The notes under the pieces were generated by a model. The model was not told where the DNA came from, did no database searches, and saw nothing but the letters and a program-made list of their open reading frames with translations. The position numbers and the translations under genes are program-made. Below, piece by piece: positions 25,873-34,916 of a stretch of 64,000 nt of DNA. Source of the DNA: Candidatus Copromonas faecavium (nom. illeg.) (lineage in GTDB: Bacteria > Bacillota > Clostridia > Lachnospirales > Lachnospiraceae); assembly GCA_018712915.1 (NCBI GenBank), contig DVGC01000006.1, forward strand, positions 1 through 64,000. The letters run 5' to 3'. The stretch's first letter is position 1. Each line of letters starts with the position of its first letter.

Positions 25873-26017
25873 GAGGCGTTCCTCCTTTCTCTTTTTCGTG
25901 CCAGCCATGTGTCAGCCGGTTCCATGCTTCCTGACGCAGTATATGCAGAAGAAAGCAGACAGGGAAGCCAGTTTTGCCGGGAAAAACAAACGGTTTTCTC
26001 CGGCCTGGCCGGCCTAC

Positions 26018-26057
26018 ATTTAGATATTTAGAAAAATATCTAAATGAATATCTAAAT
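26018..26057. promoter_or_regulatory. Operator for the SdpR-type repressor
   Basis: ATTTAGATAT-N8-ATATCTAAAT forms a perfect 10-bp dyad, and a third half-site ATATCTAAAT follows after 2 bp. It covers the start-site region of the leftward sdpRI promoter. Confidence 0.75.
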
Positions 26058-26059
26058 AG

Positions 26060-26088
26060 AAATTATCACAATCCTATTTGAATGTCAA
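26060..26088 (-). promoter_or_regulatory. Promoter of the sdpR-sdpI-ywaF operon
   Basis: On the minus strand TTGACA-N17-TAATTT with an extended -10 TG motif, immediately upstream of the operator half-sites. Confidence 0.65.
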
Positions 26089-26274
26089 CAGGGAATGGCC
26101 GGCAGTTTCTCTGCTGTCAGTATGGGCAGAAAGATGAAAAATATGTATGAATCGGGAGGAAAACTGGTCAAACGGGGAGATGTATGGTAAACTGAACTGG
26201 GAACATGAATTTTTGCAGGAAACAAACGAAGAAAACGGGCGTGTTTTGTGCTTGCTGTTTGAAGGAGCCGGCAA

Positions 26275-27453
26275 ATGCCGGATGATGGGAGATGGAGAAT
26301 GGAGGAACAGGCCTACCGGAACCGGGTCAGCTGGATGATGTTTCTTTTGAGCATTCTGGTTATCTGGGTGCATTCTTATAATGTGGAACTGTTTGCAGGG
26401 GGGCTCTGGGGTCCTTCCTGGGAGTCTGCGGCCTGGCTGGAGGATTTTTTATCGGTGACCGTGGGGCAGATTGCAGTTCCCGGCTTCTTTCTTCTGTCTT
26501 CCTGCCTGTTTTTTAGAAATTTTACCTGGGAGAAGCTGGCTTCCAAGTGGAAACGGCGGTTTTTCAGTGTGGCCGTCCCTTATGGCGTGTGGAACCTTCT
26601 TTATTATTTCGGGTATGTGACGGCGACCAGGCTGCCGTTTGTTCAGACGGTGGTAGGAAAGGAGCCGGTTTCTTTCGGATTTCCGGAAATCCTGAATGCG
26701 CTGCTCAACTACGCTTATGCTCCCATCTTCTGGTATCTGTTTCAGCTGATTCTTTTAATCTTCCTGTCTCCGGCCATCTATCTTTTGATGAAGCGAAAGG
26801 GGGTGGGCTTTCTTTGCCTGGCAGGAATGGCTGCGGCCATTCATTTTCATCTGGATACCAGCCATCCAAATACGGATGCATTGTTTTATTATTCTTTTGC
26901 AGCCTATATGACGCTTCATCACAAAGAGGCGGTGGAGGGAACCGGGAGGAAGAGCGGGACACCGGCAAAGAAACGGCCTCCGGCGAAAAATAAAAATGAG
27001 ATGGTTTCAGAAACAGAAAGAATCCTGACGGCAGAAGGAATGAAAAGACTGGCGGCCGGGGCCATAGGAATGCTGGCAGCAGTATTTTGTCTCTGGAAAG
27101 CACTGGATCCGGCGGCGGATGTGCTTTGGACGGTGTCCGGACGGCTTCTGGCGCCGTCGGCGCTCTGGTGTTTGCTGAGCGGAATCCGGCTTCCGGATGC
27201 CAGGCCGTGGATGCGTCAGAGTATGTTTTTATATGGAATCCACTTTATCATTGTCCGGTTTATTAATAAAGGAACAGCTCTGGCCGCTGCCCGGCTTCTT
27301 CCGGCGGCATGGCTTCCTGAAGTTGCTGTTTTGGTTTATCTTTTGCTGCCGGCCATGGCGGTGGCTGTATCTTACGGGGCGGCGCTGATACTGAACCGGT
27401 GGTTTCCTGTTGTCTGGAGGCTTTTGTCCGGAGGACGAAGCCTGGAAGGTTAG
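26275..27453 (+). CDS. Acyltransferase-3 family membrane protein
   Basis: 392 residues, about ten membrane segments, matching the acyltransferase-3 fold (OafA/YrhL-type) that adds acyl groups to surface carbohydrates. The His of the first segment is in IWVHSYN and a conserved Arg region is RRFFSVAVPYGVWN. A basic loop near residues 222-250 interrupts the middle. The start with GAAGGAG is used; an ATG 24 nt later is possible. Its neighbours give no polysaccharide context, so the acceptor is unknown. Confidence 0.75.
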   Translation: MPDDGRWRMEEQAYRNRVSWMMFLLSILVIWVHSYNVELFAGGLWGPSWESAAWLEDFLSVTVGQIAVPGFFLLSSCLFFRNFTWEKLASKWKRRFFSVAVPYGVWNLLYYFGYVTATRLPFVQTVVGKEPVSFGFPEILNALLNYAYAPIFWYLFQLILLIFLSPAIYLLMKRKGVGFLCLAGMAAAIHFHLDTSHPNTDALFYYSFAAYMTLHHKEAVEGTGRKSGTPAKKRPPAKNKNEMVSETERILTAEGMKRLAAGAIGMLAAVFCLWKALDPAADVLWTVSGRLLAPSALWCLLSGIRLPDARPWMRQSMFLYGIHFIIVRFINKGTALAAARLLPAAWLPEVAVLVYLLLPAMAVAVSYGAALILNRWFPVVWRLLSGGRSLEG

Positions 27454-27561
27454 GAAGATGGAAGAACGGGAAACCGGAAGAGGCAGCAGAACAGAGAGCG
27501 GCGGGAGAAGACAAATAAGAAAGAAAATAGAAAAGGGAATGGCAGGAAAGGAAAGACAGAA

Positions 27562-28431
27562 ATGATACTGGAAAGAGAAGACTGGGAAGAGGCTGGCTGC
27601 TGCTTCCGCCCGGATACGGCGGTCAGTGAGATTCATCCGGGAGAGGGCCACTATCGGATCATGGAGGCCATCGATGAATATGACAGGCTGATTGCCATGG
27701 ATGCGGCAGGAGAAGCGGCAGCTCACCTGGAACGATGTCTGGCGCAGTTTGAAGAACAGGGTGACTGGGGCGCACAGATCACAATCCTGAATGAGATGAT
27801 GGGCTTTTACAGAAATCAGGGAAACCGGGAGCTGGGGCTTGCGGCGGTGGAGAAAGGGCTGGCACTGGTACGGGAGCACCGGCTGGCGGATACGGTCAGC
27901 GGAGGTACGACTTACCTGAATGCGGCCACTACCATGAAGGCGTTTGGACGGGCCAGAGAATCTCTTCCTTATTATGAACAGGCCATGTACGCCTATGAAA
28001 ACAGCCTGGATCCGGCGGATTACCGGTTTGGCGGCCTGTTTAACAACATGGCCCTGGCCTATGAGGACCTGGAAGAATATAAGAAGGCGCAGGCTTATTA
28101 TGGAAAGGCTATGGACATTATGGAGCAGCTGAGGCCGGGAAGCATTCTGGAAATTGGAGTAACCTGGGTAAATCTGGCAGTGCTCTATGAAAAATGGGGC
28201 CATGAGGAAGAAATTGACGGGTGCCTTCAGAAGGCCATGGAATGTTTTCATTCGGATGAGGTGATTCGGGATGGCTATTACGCGTTCAACTGCAGAAAAT
28301 GTGCGGATACCTTCGGCCACTTTGGATATTTCAGGATGAAACGGGAATTGTCAGAGGCGGCGGAGACGATTTACGGGGAGATTCGCCGGCAGCAGGAGAA
28401 GCTGGAAGAGGAAATGGAGGCCCTTTCATGA
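27562..28431 (+). CDS. Tetratricopeptide-repeat protein
   Basis: 289 residues composed of TPR units from about residue 50 to 275 (ESLPYYEQAMYAYENSL, NNMALAYEDLEEYKKAQAYY, VNLAVLYEKWGHEEEIDGCL). No signal peptide. TPR stacks are protein-binding surfaces. The stop overlaps the ATG of the following DUF4037 gene by 4 nt, so both are made together and a complex between them is the simplest reading. Partner and pathway are unknown. Confidence 0.85.
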   Translation: MILEREDWEEAGCCFRPDTAVSEIHPGEGHYRIMEAIDEYDRLIAMDAAGEAAAHLERCLAQFEEQGDWGAQITILNEMMGFYRNQGNRELGLAAVEKGLALVREHRLADTVSGGTTYLNAATTMKAFGRARESLPYYEQAMYAYENSLDPADYRFGGLFNNMALAYEDLEEYKKAQAYYGKAMDIMEQLRPGSILEIGVTWVNLAVLYEKWGHEEEIDGCLQKAMECFHSDEVIRDGYYAFNCRKCADTFGHFGYFRMKRELSEAAETIYGEIRRQQEKLEEEMEALS

Positions 28432-29378
28432 AAGGGCTGGAATTGTCCAGGCAGTTTTATGAAGCCTGGGGAAAGCCCATGATAATGGAGCAGTTTTCGG
28501 AATATGTGCCGTTTATTGCAGCCGGAGTGGCCGGGGAAGGATCGGACTGCTTCGGATATGATGATGAGATTTCCAGGGACCATGACTTTGAGGCGGGTTT
28601 CTGCCTGTGGATTCCGGACCGGCTGGAGCGGGAGCTGGAGTTTAAGCTTTCCAGAGCATATGGAAAGCTGCCGGAGGAATTTATGGGAGTGAAACGGGCC
28701 CCGGCAAGCTTTGGAGCCGGAAACCGGAGAGGAGTCATTCTGACCGGGGATTTTTACCGCCGGTTTACAGGACGGCCGGGGCTGCCGGAGAGTCTGATGG
28801 AATGGCTTTATACGCCGGAATACAGTCTGGCCTGCGCTGTCAACGGAGCCGTGTTTCAGGAGGCGGACGAGGAATTTTGCAGGGTCAGGAAGGAACTGCA
28901 GAAGGGGTATCCGGAAGACGTGAGGAGAAAGAAAATGGCGGCCCGGGTGATTTTCATGGCGCAGGCAGGACAGTATAATCTGGGAAGGTGCCTGAAACGG
29001 GGAGAGCGGGGAGCCGCCGCCCTGTGTCTGACGGAGTTTGTCCAGAATGCTTTGTCGCTGCTGTTTCTTTTAAACGGGAAGTATATGCCCTATTATAAGT
29101 GGTCATTCCGGGCCGCCAGGGAGCTGTCAGCAGAAATGGAGCAGGCGGGCCGGCTGACTGAGAAGCTGACCTTCCTTGTGACAGAGGGACTTTGTTCGGA
29201 TGAGGCAGAAAAACGGGCCCGGGAGACGGTGGAGGAAATTTGCCGGGAGCTGCTGGATGAGCTGCGGGCCCAGGAGCTGACAAATGGACCATGGGATTAT
29301 CTGGAGCCCCATGCCTACGAAATCATGGAACGGATCCAGGATGGAGAGATCCGAAACCTTCATGTGATGGAGGGGTAA
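28428..29378 (+). CDS. DUF4037 nucleotidyltransferase-like protein
   Basis: 316 residues from the ATG overlapping the TPR stop, with GGAGG before it. The N-terminal third has a minimal nucleotidyltransferase signature, GSDCFGYDDEISRDHDF, with the Gly-Ser and the D-x-D pair that bind metal and NTP in this superfamily. The DUF4037 region with KWSFRAARELS follows in the C-terminal half and is largely helical. It may transfer a nucleotide to a protein or small molecule, as kanamycin nucleotidyltransferase relatives do. The obligate pairing with a TPR gene suggests a protein substrate. Confidence 0.75.
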   Translation: MKGLELSRQFYEAWGKPMIMEQFSEYVPFIAAGVAGEGSDCFGYDDEISRDHDFEAGFCLWIPDRLERELEFKLSRAYGKLPEEFMGVKRAPASFGAGNRRGVILTGDFYRRFTGRPGLPESLMEWLYTPEYSLACAVNGAVFQEADEEFCRVRKELQKGYPEDVRRKKMAARVIFMAQAGQYNLGRCLKRGERGAAALCLTEFVQNALSLLFLLNGKYMPYYKWSFRAARELSAEMEQAGRLTEKLTFLVTEGLCSDEAEKRARETVEEICRELLDELRAQELTNGPWDYLEPHAYEIMERIQDGEIRNLHVMEG

Positions 29379-29419
29379 GTGCTGTATGCAGCAGAGAAAT
29401 CTGCATCAAGAAGCGGGAA

Positions 29420-29590
29420 CGAAAGCAGAGGCTGAGGAATCCAGGCGAAGCCGGTGAACCGGAAGGGAAAGGCAGTGAATCTCAGGTGAAGCCGGTGAAC
29501 CGGAAGCAAAGTCGGAGGAAATGCAGGCAAAGCCGGAAGACCGAAAGCAAAGCCGGTGAAATCCCTGGCAAATCCGAAGAAAATCAGGAA
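29420..29590 (+). repeat. Degenerate AAGCCGGTGAACCGGAAG repeats
   Basis: GAAGCCGGTGAACCGGAAG occurs twice and decays into GCAAAGCCGG..GA units up to the rpmE promoter. The small ORFs covering it read as low-complexity Lys/Ser/Arg and are not supported as genes. Confidence 0.6.
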
Positions 29591-29610
29591 AAAACTTGGG
29601 CAAAAAGCTC

Positions 29611-29639
29611 TTGCATTGCAAAATGTTCTATGCTATAAT
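29611..29639 (+). promoter_or_regulatory. Promoter of rpmE
   Basis: TTGCAT-N17-TATAAT with an extended -10 TG; gives a leader of about 75 nt. Confidence 0.8.
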
Positions 29640-29721
29640 TATTGAGCTGTTCTGGTGGGACAGAAGAATCTACGAGGCGTGACTTTCAGTCATGCACCGA
29701 ATAAAAAAAGAGGTGAAAATC

Positions 29722-29931
29722 ATGAAAGAGGGAATCCACCCAAATTACTATCAGGCCAAGGTCGTTTGCAACTGCGGTAATGAATTTGTAACTGGTTCTA
29801 CTAAGAAAGACATTCACGTAGAAATCTGTTCCAAATGCCATTCATTCTATACCGGTCAGCAGAAGGCTGCTTCTGCCCGCGGACGTATCGAAATGTTCAA
29901 CCGTAAGTATGGTGTGAAGACAGACAAATAA
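29722..29931 (+). CDS. rpmE: 50S ribosomal protein L31
   Basis: 69 residues starting [16 protein letters not shown] after GAGGTGAAA; the track start 10 codons earlier is not needed. It keeps the zinc-binding Cys set (CNCGN and CSKCH), so it is the zinc-containing type used when zinc is available. L31 bridges the ribosomal subunits. The 75-nt leader could carry an autoregulatory L31 structure as described in several phyla, but no fold could be assigned by eye. Followed by a terminator. Confidence 0.97.
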   Translation: MKEGIHPNYYQAKVVCNCGNEFVTGSTKKDIHVEICSKCHSFYTGQQKAASARGRIEMFNRKYGVKTDK

Positions 29932-29944
29932 GGTTTGATTAGGC

Positions 29945-29987
29945 AAGGTTGAGCTTTTGGAGAAACTCTGAAAACTCAGCCTTTTTT
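29945..29987 (+). terminator. Terminator after rpmE
   Basis: AAGGTTGAG/CTCAGCCTT stem with one G-T pair and T6 tail. From here to the yqhQ start no gene is supported; a 45-codon frame near 30037 is Arg-rich and has no ribosome site. Confidence 0.8.
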
Positions 29988-30219
29988 GTATCACGGAAAT
30001 CGTTGTTTTTACGTGAAAAGGCTCTGCGGGGACTGTATGGCGGCGAAGGAAAAGAAGATGCTTTTTGTGTTCCGCTGCTGGCAGAGGTCCGGCACGGCGG
30101 GATTTCCTCCTGCCGCGAGGAGCGCCGGTTTTGAAAGAAGCGCGTCTGAGCGCAGAGCAAAAAGATTGTTCTGATAAAACGGGTTCTGCAGGGCATGGCC
30201 CTGCTTCGGAGGTATAAAA

Positions 30220-31200
30220 TTGAAGTATTCCGGCATCGGGGGACAGGCGGTATTGGAAGGAATCATGATGAAGAACAAAGACAATTACGCGACGGCAGTC
30301 AGAAAGCCGGACGGGGAAATTGCCATCATGAAGGATACCTATGTGAGTATGACGGAGAAGGTAAAGCTGTTTTCCCTGCCGTTTGTCCGGGGCATTTTCA
30401 GCTTTGCTGATTCCATGATTCTTGGAATGAAAACATTAACCTGGTCCGCTGGTTTTATTGAGGGAGACGAGGAGGAAGAAGAACCGGGAAAACTGGAACA
30501 ATTCCTGATTGACAAGCTGGGAGAAAAGCTGGAGGGAGCGCTGATGGCGGTGGTGATGGTGTTCTCCGTGTTTATGGCCATCGCCATTTTTATGGTTCTG
30601 CCCCTTCTGATTGCGAATGTGTTCCGGCGGTTCATCACATCCGAGACGGTGATGGCCATGATTGAGGGCCTGATCCGAATCGGAATTTTTATCGGCTATA
30701 TTAAATTGATTTCCCGAATGGACGATATTAAGAGGACTTTCATGTACCATGGCTCGGAGCACAAGTGCATCAACTGTCTGGAAAACGGCCTGGTTCTGAA
30801 TGTGGAAAATGTAAGAAAGAGCTCCAAGGAGCATAAGCGGTGCGGCACCAGCTTCCTTTTGATTGTGATGGTTATCAGCATCCTGTTTTTCATGGTCATC
30901 CGGGTGGATACCATCTGGCTGCGGATTGTGAGCCGGATCATTCTGATTCCGGTGATTGCCGGAGTTTCCTATGAGGTGCTGCGGCTGGCGGGAACCAGCA
31001 ATTCCAAAATTATGGATATCATCAGCCGGCCGGGGATGTGGATGCAGGGACTGACCACCAAAGAGCCGGATGATTCCATGATTGAGGTAGCCATCGCGGC
31101 GGTGGAGCAGGTGTTTGACTGGAAATCTTATCTGGAAGAAAATTTCCCGGAGAAGTATCCGAAGGGATATTTCTCTGATTTGGAGGAAGCGTGCTCATGA
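30220..31200 (+). CDS. yqhQ: DUF1385 membrane protein (YqhQ)
   Basis: 326 residues from a TTG start with GGAGG before it; begins KYSGIGGQAVLEGIMM, the family signature. The family is an integral membrane protein with about four segments near residues 105-230 and the conserved block YHGSEHKCINCLENG. The gene commonly sits before prmC-prfA in clostridia, as here, and overlaps prmC by 4 nt. Its molecular role is not established. Confidence 0.9.
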   Translation: MKYSGIGGQAVLEGIMMKNKDNYATAVRKPDGEIAIMKDTYVSMTEKVKLFSLPFVRGIFSFADSMILGMKTLTWSAGFIEGDEEEEEPGKLEQFLIDKLGEKLEGALMAVVMVFSVFMAIAIFMVLPLLIANVFRRFITSETVMAMIEGLIRIGIFIGYIKLISRMDDIKRTFMYHGSEHKCINCLENGLVLNVENVRKSSKEHKRCGTSFLLIVMVISILFFMVIRVDTIWLRIVSRIILIPVIAGVSYEVLRLAGTSNSKIMDIISRPGMWMQGLTTKEPDDSMIEVAIAAVEQVFDWKSYLEENFPEKYPKGYFSDLEEACS

Positions 31201-32210
31201 CCTGGCAGGAATTGTTGAAGTCCGGCCAGGAGCGCCTGAAAAAAGCTGGCGTGCCGGAGGCGGAGCTGGACGGCTGGTACCTGTTTGAAGCAGCCTTTGG
31301 AATCTCCAGGGCCAGGTATTACCTGTGCGCTGGGGAGGAGGCCGGAACGGGAGAACTGCCTGAAACCGAGGAGCGAACGGGAGCCGGGGCCGGAGAAAAG
31401 CCAAAAGGCGCAGAAAAAGAAACCTGTGATACCGGGTTTTCGTCCTGCCTTATAAAATATGAAGAATTTCTTTTCAGGCGTGCGGGCAGAGAACCGCTTC
31501 AGCAGATTCTCGGCGTTCAGGAGTTTATGGGCCTTCCGTTTTTTGTCAACCGGCATGTGCTGATTCCCAGGCAGGATACGGAGACTCTGGTGGAGACTGT
31601 TCTCAGGGAGCAGAGAGAAAAGGAAATTTCCATTTTGGATCTGTGTACCGGTTCGGGCTGCATTGCCGTCAGCCTGGCGGTTTTAGGCGGCTATGCCCAT
31701 GTGACAGGGGCGGATATTTCGGAAGAAGCGCTGAAGGTGGCCAGACAGAATGCAAAGGCTCTTTTTCATGAACGTTTTTCGGACAGGCGGGAAAAAACAG
31801 AAATCGAGTTTCGCAAAAGTGATTTGCTGACGGAATTTGGGATGGAGGAGCAGTTTCAGGTGATTGTTTCCAATCCGCCTTACATTCCGACGGCTGTTAT
31901 AGAGGGGCTGGAGCCGGAGGTGCGGGAGTTTGAGCCGCGGCTGGCGCTGGATGGAGAAGAGGATGGTCTTTCGTTTTACCGAAGACTGTCGGAAGAATGC
32001 GGCGCCCATCTTTCGGAGGGCGGCTGCGTGTATTTTGAAATTGGTTATGACCAGGGAGAAGCGGTCTGTGAGCTGCTTCGTGCCCACGGGTTTACGGATA
32101 CGAGAGTGATTCAGGACTTGGCAGGAAAAGACCGGGTGGTTTTCGGGAGAAAACGGACCGGAAGGCTGCCGCAGGAAAATGAGGAGGAAGAAGCATGTTT
32201 GACCGTTTAG
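31197..32210 (+). CDS. prmC: Release-factor glutamine methyltransferase PrmC
   Basis: 337 residues from the ATG that overlaps the yqhQ stop. It methylates the Gln of the GGQ motif in release factors RF1 and RF2 using SAM. Landmarks: [26 protein letters not shown] and the catalytic VSNPPYIP near residue 225. The usual length is about 280-290. An acidic Glu/Gly/Lys insert of roughly 35 residues around 45-80 separates the N-terminal helical domain from the methyltransferase domain. It overlaps its substrate gene prfA by 16 nt. Confidence 0.95.
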   Translation: MTWQELLKSGQERLKKAGVPEAELDGWYLFEAAFGISRARYYLCAGEEAGTGELPETEERTGAGAGEKPKGAEKETCDTGFSSCLIKYEEFLFRRAGREPLQQILGVQEFMGLPFFVNRHVLIPRQDTETLVETVLREQREKEISILDLCTGSGCIAVSLAVLGGYAHVTGADISEEALKVARQNAKALFHERFSDRREKTEIEFRKSDLLTEFGMEEQFQVIVSNPPYIPTAVIEGLEPEVREFEPRLALDGEEDGLSFYRRLSEECGAHLSEGGCVYFEIGYDQGEAVCELLRAHGFTDTRVIQDLAGKDRVVFGRKRTGRLPQENEEEEACLTV

Positions 32211-33268
32211 AAGACCTTCTGAAGCATTATGAGGAACTGATGCTGGAGCTGAACAATCCGTCGGTGGCGGAGGACCAGAACCGGTTCCGCAAGCTGATGA
32301 AGGAACAGGCGGATCTGGCTCCGCTTGTGGAAGCTTATACAGAGTATAAAAAGGCCAAACAGGACGTGGAGGACAGTTTGGCCATGCTGGAAGAAGAAAG
32401 TGATGAGGAGCTTCGGGAACTGGCCAAGGAAGAACTTTCCGAGGGGAAAAAGAAAATTGAGGAGCTGGAGCAGAAGCTGAAGATTCTGCTGCTTCCCAAG
32501 GACCCCAATGATGATAAAAATGTTATTGTGGAAATCCGTGCCGGAGCCGGCGGAGAAGAGGCGGCGCTGTTTGCTTCGGAGCTTTACCGGATGTATGTGC
32601 ATTACGCGGAGAGCCAGAGGTGGAAGGTGGAGCTTATCAACGTCAGTGAGAGCGGCATCGGCGGCATGAAGGAAGTGGAATTCATGATCACCGGTCATGG
32701 AGCCTATTCCAGGCTCAAGTATGAAAGCGGCGTTCACCGGGTACAGCGGGTACCGGAAACAGAATCCGGCGGACGGATCCATACTTCCACGGCAACGGTG
32801 GCCATTATGCCGGAAGCCGAAGAATTCGATGTGGTCATTGATGATAAGGACATCCGGATTGACGTCATGCGCGCGTCCGGAAACGGCGGACAGTGCGTCA
32901 ATACGACGGACTCGGCCGTACGTCTGACCCATATTCCCACAGGCATCGTCATTTACAGCCAGACGGAAAAATCCCAGCTTCAGAACAAGGAAAAGGCATT
33001 CCGGCTTCTGCGTTCCAAGCTGTATGACATGGAGCTGGAGCGCCGGCAGAATGAGGAGGCGGAAGCACGCCGCAGCCAGATTGGAACGGGTGACCGTTCC
33101 GAGAAGATCCGGACTTACAACTTCCCCCAGGGGCGTGTGACGGATCACCGGATTAAACTGACACTTTATAAAATTGAGTCTATCATGGACGGTGACCTTC
33201 AGGAACTGATTGACAGCCTGACAGCAGCGGATCAGGCGGCCAAGCTGGCGAAACTCAACGAGAATTAA
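32195..33268 (+). CDS. prfA: Peptide chain release factor 1
   Basis: 357 residues, the standard length. The stop-codon recognition motif reads PET in [14 protein letters not shown], as in Bacillus RF1, and the peptidyl-tRNA hydrolysis motif GGQ is in [14 protein letters not shown] (Cys where many species have His). It reads UAA and UAG. It starts inside the end of prmC, so the methylase and its substrate are co-expressed. A terminator follows. Confidence 0.97.
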   Translation: MFDRLEDLLKHYEELMLELNNPSVAEDQNRFRKLMKEQADLAPLVEAYTEYKKAKQDVEDSLAMLEEESDEELRELAKEELSEGKKKIEELEQKLKILLLPKDPNDDKNVIVEIRAGAGGEEAALFASELYRMYVHYAESQRWKVELINVSESGIGGMKEVEFMITGHGAYSRLKYESGVHRVQRVPETESGGRIHTSTATVAIMPEAEEFDVVIDDKDIRIDVMRASGNGGQCVNTTDSAVRLTHIPTGIVIYSQTEKSQLQNKEKAFRLLRSKLYDMELERRQNEEAEARRSQIGTGDRSEKIRTYNFPQGRVTDHRIKLTLYKIESIMDGDLQELIDSLTAADQAAKLAKLNEN

Positions 33269-33278
33269 AGGAAAGCGT

Positions 33279-33320
33279 AAGCTCCGAGGGGCCGTAAAAA
33301 GCGGTTCTTCGGAGCTTTTT
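33279..33320 (+). terminator. Terminator after prfA
   Basis: AAGCTCCGA/TCGGAGCTT stem with T5 tail; ends the rpmE-prfA region. Confidence 0.85.
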
Positions 33321-33355
33321 ATCGGAAAAGAACCTTATGAGCGGGGGAGACGGGG

Positions 33356-33730
33356 ATGGACAGGGAATTTTACAGGAGAGTGGGGATCGTCTGCCGCCAT
33401 ATTCCGGAAGGCCGGGTGGCGACCTATGGGCAGATTGCCCTGCTGTGCGGCCGGCCGAAACATTCCAGGCAGGTAGGGTACGGTCTGAAAATGGGGCTGG
33501 CTGGGGAGCATGTGCCGGCTCACCGGGTGGTGAATTCCAGGGGAGTTTTAAGCGGTGCCGCCTATTTTGAAACCTTTGATCTGCAGAAGATGCTGCTTCA
33601 GGAGGAAGGGGTGGAGGTAGAATGGACGCCGTCCGGATGGAGTGTGGATCTGAAAAGATACGGCTGGCGCAACACCATGGAGGAGGCGCAGATGCTTCTG
33701 GAGGAGTTTGAGAGAACTTTAAGGGAATAA
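33356..33730 (+). CDS. Alkyltransferase-like protein (ATL, MGMT homologue without Cys)
   Basis: 124 residues matching the DNA-binding domain of O6-alkylguanine-DNA alkyltransferase: RVATYGQIALLCGRP is the helix-turn-helix and the active-site loop reads PAHRVV, with Ala55 where the enzyme has Cys in PCHRV. Known ATL proteins with Ala or Trp at this position bind O6-alkylguanine and hand the lesion to nucleotide excision repair instead of repairing it. uvrA is present 13 kb away. The C-terminal 25 residues beyond the domain are helical and acidic. Confidence 0.85.
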   Translation: MDREFYRRVGIVCRHIPEGRVATYGQIALLCGRPKHSRQVGYGLKMGLAGEHVPAHRVVNSRGVLSGAAYFETFDLQKMLLQEEGVEVEWTPSGWSVDLKRYGWRNTMEEAQMLLEEFERTLRE

Positions 33731-33905
33731 AGGATCCGGGAGAAAACAGGGACGAAAAGCAGAGGCTTTCGGAAAATGTAAGGAGAAAATCCGGGAAAAG
33801 ACCAGGTTTTCCCTATGCAAAATGGGGAAATTATGCTAAACTGTGTTCAGAATTATAGATAGGAAAGTTATTAAAAAGAATATACGAAGAAACAAAGGAG
33901 AACGT

Positions 33906-34808
33906 ATGAAAGGAATTATTCTTGCAGGCGGCAGCGGAACCCGGCTGTATCCGCTTACGAAGGTGACATCAAAGCAGCTTCTGCCAATTTATGATAAGCC
34001 GATGATTTATTATCCGCTTTCTGTTCTGATGAATGCGGGGATTCGTGACATCCTGATTATTTCCACTCCGGATGATACCCCCAGATTTGAGGCGCTTCTT
34101 GGTGATGGACAGCAGTTTGGAATTAATCTGTCCTATGCGGTGCAGCCCAGTCCCGATGGTCTGGCTCAGGCGTTTATTATCGGAGCAGATTTTATCGGCA
34201 ATGACTCTGTGGCCATGGTGCTGGGCGATAATATTTTCCATGGACAGGGATTAAAGAGACGGCTTCGGGCCGCGGCTGCCAAGGAAAAAGGAGCGACTGT
34301 CTTCGGCTATTATGTGGATGATCCGGAGCGGTTCGGCATCGTGGAATTTGATAAGGACGGAAAAGCGATTTCCATCGAGGAAAAGCCGGCCCATCCCAAG
34401 TCCAATTATTGTGTGACCGGTCTGTATTTCTATGATAACCGGGTGGTGGAGTACGCGAAAGCGTTAAAGCCGTCGGCCAGAGGCGAGCTGGAAATCACGG
34501 ATCTGAACCGGATTTATCTGGAAAACGGGGAGCTGGATGTGATGCTTCTCGGTCAGGGATTTACCTGGCTGGATACGGGAACCCATGAATCTCTGGTGGA
34601 GGCCACCAACTTTGTGAAAACGGTGGAAACCCACCAGCACAGAAAGATTGCCTGCCTGGAGGAGATTGCCTATTCCAATGGCTGGATTACCAGGGATGAG
34701 GTAATGAAGGCCTATGAAGTGCTGAAAAAGAACCAGTATGGTCAATACCTGAAGGATGTACTGGACGGAAAATATATCGATAAGCTTCCGGGTCATGCGG
34801 AGCGCTGA
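33906..34808 (+). CDS. rfbA: Glucose-1-phosphate thymidylyltransferase
   Basis: 300 residues starting [18 protein letters not shown] after AAAGGAGAACGT; the track start is 21 codons early. It makes dTDP-glucose from dTTP and glucose-1-phosphate, the first step of dTDP-rhamnose synthesis. Family motifs: [44 protein letters not shown] and [11 protein letters not shown]. First gene of an rfbA-rfbB-rfbD set for rhamnose-containing surface polysaccharide. Confidence 0.96.
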   Translation: MKGIILAGGSGTRLYPLTKVTSKQLLPIYDKPMIYYPLSVLMNAGIRDILIISTPDDTPRFEALLGDGQQFGINLSYAVQPSPDGLAQAFIIGADFIGNDSVAMVLGDNIFHGQGLKRRLRAAAAKEKGATVFGYYVDDPERFGIVEFDKDGKAISIEEKPAHPKSNYCVTGLYFYDNRVVEYAKALKPSARGELEITDLNRIYLENGELDVMLLGQGFTWLDTGTHESLVEATNFVKTVETHQHRKIACLEEIAYSNGWITRDEVMKAYEVLKKNQYGQYLKDVLDGKYIDKLPGHAER

Positions 34809-34916
34809 TCCGGAATAAACCGGGCGGCCGGAAGAAATGCCGGAGAAGCGCCCGGATGAGGCAGGATACCGGAGAAACGATCCGGACGAAACGGTGGTAA
34901 AAGGAGATAAAAGAAA

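Noticed and set aside
29986-30174. 62-residue ORF between rpmE and yqhQ
   Set aside because: Begins in the rpmE terminator, Arg-rich, no ribosome site.
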